Shown piece by piece: positions 52,717 through 60,392 of a DNA stretch of 64,000 nt (position 1 is its first letter; every line of letters starts with the position of its first letter). The notes beneath the pieces were generated by a model, which saw nothing but the letters and a program-made list of their open reading frames with translations, was not told the origin of the DNA and made no database searches. A program made the position numbers and the translations under genes. This DNA comes from Melioribacteraceae bacterium (lineage in GTDB: Bacteria > Bacteroidota > Ignavibacteria > Ignavibacteriales > Melioribacteraceae). The stretch covers positions 3,070,424-3,134,423 of the forward strand of contig JAHBUP010000001.1 in the NCBI GenBank assembly GCA_019638015.1, written 5' to 3'.

Positions 52717-55122
52717 TTATTTCATCAACAACATTTTCTTAATTGAGACGAACGTACCGGATTGTAAACGATAGACGTACACTCCGCTTGAAAGATTACC
52801 GGCATTAAATTGAACATCATGATATCCGGCCAATTGTTCTCCATCAACCAATGTTTGCATATGCCTTCCCAACATATCAAAGACATCTAACTTCACACTT
52901 GAAGCTCGAGGTAAATAGTAACTTATTTGTGTGGAAGGATTAAATGGATTTGGATAATTATTATATAGTACAAAGTCCTGAGGCAACTCGGTTTCCCCCT
53001 TAACAGATACAGGGATATTTAAAGTGTCAAGGTATTCTCTTAACCAAATCAATGCAGGTCTTTCTACATTGTTAGATTCAATCAAATAAGCTTTTTGATC
53101 ATTTCTCCACAATCCTGGTCTCCAGCCCCATAAAGTAATACCTTCAACACCCGGATGTTCCCATAATGCCGGAAAGATGCGTTTATACTGAGTAAGTTGA
53201 GTAGCATCTGTTGGACCATCAATATCAAGTTCAGTAATATGAATTGGAATGCCAGTTGAGGCGAGCGAATCAAGATTTCTTTTCATCGTAGCAACTGCAG
53301 CAGTTGTTGTAAATGCATGTCCTTGTTCACCGATTAAATCTATTAGATTTTCCTTCTTAAGTAATCTAATAATTTTAAGATATTCAGCTGTACTGCTCGA
53401 GCTATTAATAATGCTGTAATCATTAAGCATCAATTTAGTTTTTGCAGGGAAAATTTCACGAGCCATTTTGAAGGCGGTTATAATCCAATCATACCCGGTA
53501 GCGCCATTACCACCAAGCGCGTTTTTATAATTTGCTCTACCGCTGGTTCCATCTGGAGGATTGTGATTTAGCAGAGGTTCATTCACAACTTCCAAATAAG
53601 CAATATCGGGATATCTTTGGGCGACAGCCACAAACCATTCTCTTATTTCTTTAAGTTGTTCATCAGCAGGAAGAGCGTTAATCCATGAAGGTTGTTGTGC
53701 GCCCCATACAAGCACATGAAAATGGAATGGGAAATTATTCTCTTTTGCTAGATTATAAGCGGCATCTAAAGCTCCCCAATTCATTTGATTACGTGTTCCT
53801 TCAACGCTTCCCCACTTTCCGGCGTTTTCTGGTGTAACTTTATTCCAATAGGATTTAAAGTTAGTTGCCTGATTAGTACTGTGAGCGCTTCCAAGGAATT
53901 TTTTCTGTTTATGGGCAAGAGGGGGTCCATTATAGATATTTCCTCCTGGAACATTGGTAACGCCTGCTACACCTTTATCAAGGTTATCAACTGTATAGAA
54001 AACGATTGATTTACCGAATGCGAATTTGTCTATAAATAAACCATTTTCTCTACCGGCAACATGAAAAGTAAAAGTTGTACCTCCCTCAGGGACAATAAAT
54101 TTTGCTCCAACTGAGTTGAATGTATTACCTGTAATGCAAACCCATTTCCAAACATTGGACCCTGCCCCACCAATTTCGCGAACGACATCACTAGCGTTTG
54201 AAAAACCTCCAGCAGCTAATCCATTCACCATGTTCCATAAAGTATCAACAGTTGGATCTTTTTGCCCAAAAGTTTTACCATAGAAAAAACTGTCATCATT
54301 AAAAGTATCGGGGCCTACATTAATTCTAGCATATAAATTATAAGTGCCAGAATCCGGAAATGTTACTTGGTAAGATATAGTTCTGTCAAGTTTTGCCGGA
54401 AAATTTGTTGCGCCTGCTGCCGCTGCATCAGTTTTTATTGTTACATAAGTTAAATTACTGTTACCGGCATCAGTAGTTACCTGAAAATCGGATCCAACAT
54501 TCCCCGACTCGGCTTCAACAATAATTGGTTTATAAGCTTCAGCAAGACTGATAACTTTTGTGATCTTCATATTATCAACATATATAGTACTGCCAACATT
54601 TCCAGTAATACTGAAGTGAATTGGCGCTCTTATAACGGTTTGGTTATCAGTAACCGTAAACTCAAGAGTATATTCTTTCCATTCAGTAGTAAGGCGTGAT
54701 GCGCGATCAGCGGCATATTCACTGTACGAATAATTTCCAACCGTAAAATATATTTGGGAATTTGCTTTATCTGATTTCGCCCAAACTGAATATTTATAAG
54801 TTGCACCGGGTGTTACATGAAGACTATCAGCAACTATTTGGATATCCCATGCGTTTGCGCCAACACTATTAACAACAACCTTTAATGATTTACTACCATC
54901 TTTTGCGGTTTCGTCTGTAACAGAAAATTGGGGGGCCGTAGTTAAAGTACCCACCTGAATTAACCACCCTTTTGCGGCTGTATCTGTTATTGGACCTAGT
55001 GGTGTCTGTTCAAAACTACCATTAGTTACAATTTGAGCTTTATTTTCCACAGTTAATGCAATTATCATTATAAAAAGGAATATTGCCGTTACTGAAGAAA
55101 AAATATTAGTTATTTTTTTCAT
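52717..55122 (-). CDS. Modular GH10 endo-xylanase with CBMs and T9SS domain
   Basis: 801 residues. Signal peptide; a CBM4/9/22-like jelly roll at about 30-190 (IVTNGSFEQTPLG); a second beta-rich, CBM6/35-like domain at about 198-385 (PIIVEAESGNVGSD); GH10 barrel at about 395-710 with YLEVVNEPLLNHNP (acid/base Glu near 512) and IPIHITELDIDGPT (nucleophile near 630). The last 85 residues are a type IX sorting domain (YNNYPNPFNPSTQISYYLP; SVKLDVFDMLGRHMQTLVDG), so it is exported and likely cell-surface attached. An operator-overlapped promoter lies about 195 bases upstream. Confidence 0.93.
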   Translation of the reverse strand: MKKITNIFSSVTAIFLFIMIIALTVENKAQIVTNGSFEQTPLGPITDTAAKGWLIQVGTLTTAPQFSVTDETAKDGSKSLKVVVNSVGANAWDIQIVADSLHVTPGATYKYSVWAKSDKANSQIYFTVGNYSYSEYAADRASRLTTEWKEYTLEFTVTDNQTVIRAPIHFSITGNVGSTIYVDNMKITKVISLAEAYKPIIVEAESGNVGSDFQVTTDAGNSNLTYVTIKTDAAAAGATNFPAKLDRTISYQVTFPDSGTYNLYARINVGPDTFNDDSFFYGKTFGQKDPTVDTLWNMVNGLAAGGFSNASDVVREIGGAGSNVWKWVCITGNTFNSVGAKFIVPEGGTTFTFHVAGRENGLFIDKFAFGKSIVFYTVDNLDKGVAGVTNVPGGNIYNGPPLAHKQKKFLGSAHSTNQATNFKSYWNKVTPENAGKWGSVEGTRNQMNWGALDAAYNLAKENNFPFHFHVLVWGAQQPSWINALPADEQLKEIREWFVAVAQRYPDIAYLEVVNEPLLNHNPPDGTSGRANYKNALGGNGATGYDWIITAFKMAREIFPAKTKLMLNDYSIINSSSSTAEYLKIIRLLKKENLIDLIGEQGHAFTTTAAVATMKRNLDSLASTGIPIHITELDIDGPTDATQLTQYKRIFPALWEHPGVEGITLWGWRPGLWRNDQKAYLIESNNVERPALIWLREYLDTLNIPVSVKGETELPQDFVLYNNYPNPFNPSTQISYYLPRASSVKLDVFDMLGRHMQTLVDGEQLAGYHDVQFNAGNLSSGVYVYRLQSGTFVSIKKMLLMK

Positions 55123-55299
55123 ATTGACCTCCGTTTTCGTTTAGAAAAATTTTTATTACTAATATGAATATTCTCTTATTACAGTATTATTATTCGATCA
55201 TTCATTTTCATTAAATAAGCTATTGTCATTAAATCGTACAACCAATAAGAAATGCAATCTTTTTTGAGAGTCGAAACAACCAAATTGAAATTATTAAAG

Positions 55300-55327
55300 A
55301 ATATAATTCACCATTGAACCGTTTCAA
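55300..55327 (-). promoter_or_regulatory. LacI-type operator and promoter upstream of GH10 gene
   Basis: TTGAAACGGTTCAA (minus-strand reading of 55327-55314), identical in core to the sites at 38035 and 38151. Its TTGAAA makes a -35 box with TATATT (55305-55300) 16 bases later. This is the best-formed promoter of the three. Remaining parts of the gap 55123-55381 are AT-rich; I see nothing else apart from a GGAGG-like ribosome site before the GH10 start. Confidence 0.7.
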
Positions 55328-55381
55328 AAATTCTCCATGAAGTTACATTTTTTTATAAAACATTGCATTAAAAAAAGCTTT

Positions 55382-57118
55382 TTATTTCAACAATACAAAC
55401 TTTTTTGTTTCTAAATAATTATTAACCTTTAACTGATAAAAATAGGTTCCGCTCGTAAGCTGGGCATGTTTGTTTAGCTGATTGACTCCAAAATTAATAT
55501 TATACTTTCCAGCACTCTTAAATTCATCCACCAAAACAGCAACCTCATTACCAAGTACATCATAAACTTTTATAGATACATAACCTTCCGCCGGTAATTG
55601 ATAACTGATTGTGGTTTCAGGATTAAAGGGATTAGGATAATTTTGGCTTAAGTTATAATCACTAGGCATCCTAGCTTCATCAATTCCGGTTGATTTCTTA
55701 ACGAGAGAATCAATCGCAGTTTTAAGATTTAATTTGGCAGTTTCTAACGCGTCTCCGGTGGAAACTGTATGACTATAATTTTTATTCATAGCATCGTGCG
55801 AAGCAAATAGAGCGGTTTCAAACTGCGCCCATGATTCGGTTGTGTATTCGTTTTTAATCAAAGTACCGGTAAAAGTAATCAGAGAATCTAGTGAATTATA
55901 ATTTTGAGCAACCTTAACTACTTCATAGTAAGCCGGTTTACACTGATTATTAATATCCCATAATGAAGCTTTTTTTACAAATGCCCATTCATCATTCAAT
56001 CCATCTTTACTTACACTAATAATTTTTCCACGCCCTGAGAAATAACTTCTATCCATAAAACATTTAATTAGCTGTCCATATTGATTTGCTTGTTGGGTTA
56101 GTACTGTGCTTGTTAAGTTATCACTACTTGGTTTTACGTCCAATTCAGTAACTGCCATTTCTGTGCATATTGGCTCAAATTTATTATATGATGCAATCCA
56201 CTGCGCGGCTGTTGGTGAATTATATTGGTCATGATCCTGCATTCCAATTCCATCCAAAAATCCCGCATCAAAAATTGGTTTGCATATTCTCACAATACCG
56301 TCAGCTTTTCCAGATTGATGAGTATTATAATCATTGTAGTAAAGTTTCATTTGTGTTTCACCATATTGCACAGAATATTTTCTTGCAAATTCAAACGCCT
56401 TCATAATAAAGCTATTATCACCAAAAGTAGTGTACCATTCATTATTTGTGGTTCTATCGGTACCTGTATTATCATTAACTGCCTCATTAACTACATCCAT
56501 TGCAGTCAATAATCCTGGCCACCCTTCGTGTAGTATTCTCATCACTTCTTTAATATAATTTTCCATACGCAGCATCATCTTCTCTTTTGATAATCTCTCA
56601 CCATTATTTGTATATCCTTTACGGAAAAATGCAGTCCCCGGATGTTGATTATGCCACACCAAAGTATGACCCCGGAATGTAAATCCTTGTCTCTTAGCCC
56701 AATTGAGTTGAGCTTTTATATTCCCGTTAAAAGTAACTTTTGGATTCACATCAATTGAATCCTTTGCCGACTGTGTAGATGCAGAATTATAAGCCGAGGC
56801 ACTACCATTGATATCAACAATATATGTTGCTTTCATCCAGTTGCCCGGACTCATAGAGTTCATGTGATGTTTAATTAAATAACCGCCATTTGGATCAGCA
56901 ATATTTGATTGCCCTTGAACATAAGGATCAGTTGAAAAACCGATATGGGCATAAGATAAAAGACAACCAATATAAAAATCATTTTTAAATACCTCTTTTA
57001 AAGCAGGTACATTTGTTTGAACATTAGTTTGAGCGCTTATCTGTAAAGCAAATAATAATGCAATTAAAGTATAGAAAATTGAAAATTTTCTTGTTCGGTG
57101 AGTCCTGGATAAAATCAT
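55382..57118 (-). CDS. GH10 endo-xylanase with T9SS domain
   Basis: 578 residues with signal peptide ending at ISAQ (about 30). GH10 barrel at about 35-400: FRGHTLVWHNQHPGTAFF, TAMDVVNEAVNDNTGT (acid/base Glu near 209), MAVTELDVKPSSDN (nucleophile near 325). Residues about 405-485 form a small helical, FIVAR-like region. The end is a type IX sorting domain (SQNYPNPFNPETTISYQLP; VKVYDVLGNEVAVL-type core). It lies 30 bases after GH30. Two GH10 enzymes of different architecture suggest division of labour on the chain. Confidence 0.92.
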   Translation of the reverse strand: MILSRTHRTRKFSIFYTLIALLFALQISAQTNVQTNVPALKEVFKNDFYIGCLLSYAHIGFSTDPYVQGQSNIADPNGGYLIKHHMNSMSPGNWMKATYIVDINGSASAYNSASTQSAKDSIDVNPKVTFNGNIKAQLNWAKRQGFTFRGHTLVWHNQHPGTAFFRKGYTNNGERLSKEKMMLRMENYIKEVMRILHEGWPGLLTAMDVVNEAVNDNTGTDRTTNNEWYTTFGDNSFIMKAFEFARKYSVQYGETQMKLYYNDYNTHQSGKADGIVRICKPIFDAGFLDGIGMQDHDQYNSPTAAQWIASYNKFEPICTEMAVTELDVKPSSDNLTSTVLTQQANQYGQLIKCFMDRSYFSGRGKIISVSKDGLNDEWAFVKKASLWDINNQCKPAYYEVVKVAQNYNSLDSLITFTGTLIKNEYTTESWAQFETALFASHDAMNKNYSHTVSTGDALETAKLNLKTAIDSLVKKSTGIDEARMPSDYNLSQNYPNPFNPETTISYQLPAEGYVSIKVYDVLGNEVAVLVDEFKSAGKYNINFGVNQLNKHAQLTSGTYFYQLKVNNYLETKKFVLLK

Positions 57119-57148
57119 TTAATACTTCCTATAGATAATTATAAAATA

Positions 57149-59077
57149 TTAGTTTGATACAAAAGTTGTAATGCTCGAAGGTTCGAGTGTAAATATAAAA
57201 TTATCACCAGCTACATTAATTTCCGAGCCCATTTCACAATTTTTTGAGACTGAAGTTGTGTAGGGAGTAAATTTTTTATTTACTGTTCCATTTTGAATTC
57301 TGAATGCATGTTCTTTAGAAGTTGTACTTGTATTTACGGCTACAATAATTACTTTTGAAGTTGCCGGATCAATATATGAAGTGGTACTAACTCCGGAACC
57401 TACTAAGGGAGGATAGACTGCACTTTCTACTCGGTAATAACCTGGACGAATAAATTTAGAAAACTGGGACATTACATAACCCTTTTTGGTAATTGTACCT
57501 TTATTGCCACTGTTATTTGTACCGTCACTTATAGGTCCATAAAACCTAACAATATACCACCACACATAGGCATTCATACCCGCTTTCATAACGTTGTTCA
57601 TTTCAGATGCAACTGGTAAGCCCCATGCCCAATCGTTTGCCTGCCCGGTTTCCCCGCTTAGATGCTCAGTCATCCAAACTTCTTTTCCTTTTTGTTCAGC
57701 CAGAGGATATGATGCAAGTCCCCCTCCATAAATATGTCCCCCAACAATATCTAAATTTGAACATGCAATTGAATCATTTAGGATAGGATCGGACATATTT
57801 TTTCTAAACTGGAAAGACTCCGGAGCCATAACTCTAGTTTCTAACTTATGCGCATATTCTTTCATAAATCTAAGCATCTCATCAGCAGTCCAGCCAGTCC
57901 ATTCATTTGCATAGTCCGGTTCATTTTGCACAGAAATAGCATATAATGGTACACCATTTCTCAACATAAATCTTGTATAAGCATTTAAGTGATCAGCATA
58001 GTCGTTATACATATCGTAGCGTACTCTCGTTTGACCATTAATAACCTCAGTCATTCGAGGGGGAGCATTCCAAGGAGAAGCGAATATAAGGACTCCTTTT
58101 TCGTGCGCCTTTTTCGCAGTAGTTACATTCATACTCCATTGATTGCTATCTGGCTGAACCATTAACCTTAATATCGAAAAGCCAAGTTGGGTATCACCAG
58201 TGCCAAATGCTGTTTCAATTTCCGAGCTTGTCATATCTGGTCGCCAGGGAAGAATATTAGCAGCACCAAATCCTCTTATTAATTGGCGAAGATTAGAAAA
58301 GTTTACCGTTTCAAGCGGTATATAATTAACTGTGAAATTAATTGTAGTGTCACGTTGAATTTTTACATCATAAAACTCTTGTGAAATAATAATGGGCATA
58401 GTGGTAGATACATTTCCAATCCTTATCGTATAACTTCCTTCCGAGATAGTACTTTTATTTAGTCGAACATTTTCAAGGGGGGTAGTAGAGTAATTTCGGG
58501 GTATTGATATTATCCCTTTACTATTTTCATTAAGGATCATTTTTCTTACTTGAGATTCACCATCAGCATGTAAACGATAAAGATATACTCCGCTCGTAAC
58601 TCTTTGGCCAAAATTATTTCTTCCATCCCACAATAAATTATGCGCTCCAACTCTCTGCACCCCCGCATTCATCACTCTAACTTCTCTTCCAAGAATATCA
58701 TAAATAGTTACTTGTACCTCTGATTCCTCTTTAATATTGTAGGGAATGGCGGTAGAATTAGAAAACGGATTTGGGTAATTCTGCTCGAGTTCAAACTTTG
58801 TTGGAAGATTATTATTTTCAGATCTAATTGAAGTTGGAATGCCAATCTGGTAATTTCCTGTATTATCAGTTAACGTGGAGAATTTCTTCGTTGTATCGGA
58901 ATTATCAATCACTGTAACCGACGCGTTGACTATTGAGTATCTTGCGGCAGTAACTCTTCCTTTTAAAGAAACAGTTTGAGCATTCAATTGAACTGTAAAT
59001 ACTATAAATAAAATTATCATCAAGAACGGATAACAATTTATTCTTATTAACGGTTTTTTAAGTTTTTTTGTAATCAT
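57149..59077 (-). CDS. GH30 glucuronoxylanase-like protein with internal T9SS-like domain
   Basis: About 642 residues. Signal peptide, a carboxypeptidase-like beta domain (about 38-85), then an FELEQNYPNPFSNSTAIPY sorting-type domain at about 92-187, a second small beta domain, and the GH30 catalytic domain at about 255-642: ISVQNEPDYANEWTGW (acid/base Glu near 383) and VWMTEHLSG (nucleophile near 471). The loop YVWWYIVRFYGPIS keeps an Arg where GH30 subfamily 8 enzymes recognise the glucuronate side chain. The sorting-type domain in front of, not behind, the catalytic domain is unusual. A GTG two codons upstream (59083) is an alternative start. Confidence 0.87.
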   Translation of the reverse strand: MITKKLKKPLIRINCYPFLMIILFIVFTVQLNAQTVSLKGRVTAARYSIVNASVTVIDNSDTTKKFSTLTDNTGNYQIGIPTSIRSENNNLPTKFELEQNYPNPFSNSTAIPYNIKEESEVQVTIYDILGREVRVMNAGVQRVGAHNLLWDGRNNFGQRVTSGVYLYRLHADGESQVRKMILNENSKGIISIPRNYSTTPLENVRLNKSTISEGSYTIRIGNVSTTMPIIISQEFYDVKIQRDTTINFTVNYIPLETVNFSNLRQLIRGFGAANILPWRPDMTSSEIETAFGTGDTQLGFSILRLMVQPDSNQWSMNVTTAKKAHEKGVLIFASPWNAPPRMTEVINGQTRVRYDMYNDYADHLNAYTRFMLRNGVPLYAISVQNEPDYANEWTGWTADEMLRFMKEYAHKLETRVMAPESFQFRKNMSDPILNDSIACSNLDIVGGHIYGGGLASYPLAEQKGKEVWMTEHLSGETGQANDWAWGLPVASEMNNVMKAGMNAYVWWYIVRFYGPISDGTNNSGNKGTITKKGYVMSQFSKFIRPGYYRVESAVYPPLVGSGVSTTSYIDPATSKVIIVAVNTSTTSKEHAFRIQNGTVNKKFTPYTTSVSKNCEMGSEINVAGDNFIFTLEPSSITTFVSN

Positions 59078-59114
59078 ATTCACTTATACTTATTTCAAAT
59101 TTCTTTACGTATGA

Positions 59115-60275
59115 TTATTTAATTAGTACAAATTTTCTAGTTTGTGCATACTCCCCGCTCAGCAGTTTGTAAAAATATATACCGCTTGCCAAATTGCTTC
59201 CATCAAACATTATCTCGTGATTGCCCGGTGATTGATTTTCATTCACGAGAACAGCCACTTCTTTACCTAAAATATCATACAAACGTAGTGACGTCATAAC
59301 TTGTCCCGATTTTTCGGGATATGACGTCTCTACAAATGATGGAATTGAATATTTTATTTTTGTAACCGGATTAAAGGGATTTGGATAATTCTGTTCCAGT
59401 TTATAATCAGTACCAATTTCCGATCCGTGAGATTGAATTGAAGTTAGTGATTTTTTTAGTAATGAAAGCATTTTGGTTGCATAACGTTTTCCCAATTCTC
59501 TATAGCCTTCAGAGCTAAAATGAAGATTGTCTGTAGTATCTTTACAACCGCTTGAAGAAATAACATAAGAATTTGGAATAGTTTGCGGAAGTTTTGCTAT
59601 GATAGAATTCATACTGGCACAAACTCCCCCTTGATCTGCATGTACAACTTCACCCGCTAATAAAGGTACTTTTGCTGGATCAAGTTCCAGGTCTGCTATT
59701 AGGTTGTTATAAATCTTCTTAACCTTTGAGGGCCACTGATTATCTCCAGTGTTTGATTCACCTTGATGCAGTAAAATTCCTTTAATAATGCCATCTTTTT
59801 GAGCCAGCTTTGCGATTTCAACCAAGCGTCCATATGGATTTCCTCCATACTCAGCAATAATATTTTTCATCCAAGATGCGGCTGTTGATGCGTATGATTG
59901 GTAATTATCTTTGTCGAACAATTCAATTTTACAACCGGCTACCGAAACATTTACAACTCCAATTTTTATATTTGAGGGAAGACTATCCACCATGGTTCTT
60001 CCAAAATAATCGGTTGGCGAAAGTCCAGTGTAACATCTACATAATGGAGGAACAGCGGTATACCATTTACCCATTGTTCTTCTCAGATTCGAACATGTTA
60101 CAGCTTCCATTACTTGAAAACGAGCATCCACAGTTTTATCATGTTCAGCAATTATTCCTTGACCTTCCATATTTGATTGACCAAAACTGAGGAAGATATA
60201 AAAGTTCTGATCTTGTGAAAGAACGTCGATTGTCAATAAGAATAATCCAATTAAACTATACTTCATTAATTTCAT
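59115..60275 (-). CDS. CE6-type acetyl xylan esterase (SASA family) with T9SS domain
   Basis: 386 residues with signal peptide. SGNH/SASA-type esterase: IFLSFGQSNMEGQG (catalytic Ser), GILLHQGESNTGD and TTDNLHFSSEGYRELG (Asp and His). Such enzymes remove acetyl groups from xylan. A type IX sorting domain (EQNYPNPFNPVTKIKYSIP) fills the last 90 residues. It contains a 49-base palindromic insertion (59285-59333) in frame, adding about a dozen residues (ETSYPEKSGQVMTS). It lies 31 bases upstream of GH30. Confidence 0.88.
   Translation of the reverse strand: MKLMKYSLIGLFLLTIDVLSQDQNFYIFLSFGQSNMEGQGIIAEHDKTVDARFQVMEAVTCSNLRRTMGKWYTAVPPLCRCYTGLSPTDYFGRTMVDSLPSNIKIGVVNVSVAGCKIELFDKDNYQSYASTAASWMKNIIAEYGGNPYGRLVEIAKLAQKDGIIKGILLHQGESNTGDNQWPSKVKKIYNNLIADLELDPAKVPLLAGEVVHADQGGVCASMNSIIAKLPQTIPNSYVISSSGCKDTTDNLHFSSEGYRELGKRYATKMLSLLKKSLTSIQSHGSEIGTDYKLEQNYPNPFNPVTKIKYSIPSFVETSYPEKSGQVMTSLRLYDILGKEVAVLVNENQSPGNHEIMFDGSNLASGIYFYKLLSGEYAQTRKFVLIK
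59285..59333. repeat. Palindromic repeat element inside the esterase gene
   Basis: Outer arms GTAGTGACGTCATA and TATGACGTCTCTAC (one mismatch) enclose an inner perfect stem TCCCGA-TTTT-TCGGGA, with a 5-base asymmetric bulge. The ends resemble the widespread GTAGAGACG...CGTCTCTAC palindromic repeats of Bacteroidota and cyanobacteria, some of which insert in coding frames. Here the frame is kept. Only this copy was found in the window. Confidence 0.75.
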
Positions 60276-60392
60276 TTTCGAGTTCCCAAAAACCTGTATT
60301 CTAAAATTTACGACCAGCGTTTAAAACTATATATAAATATTTTATAACCGTTGTATTGGAATAAAAATCAGCACAGTGGTGATAATTATGCT

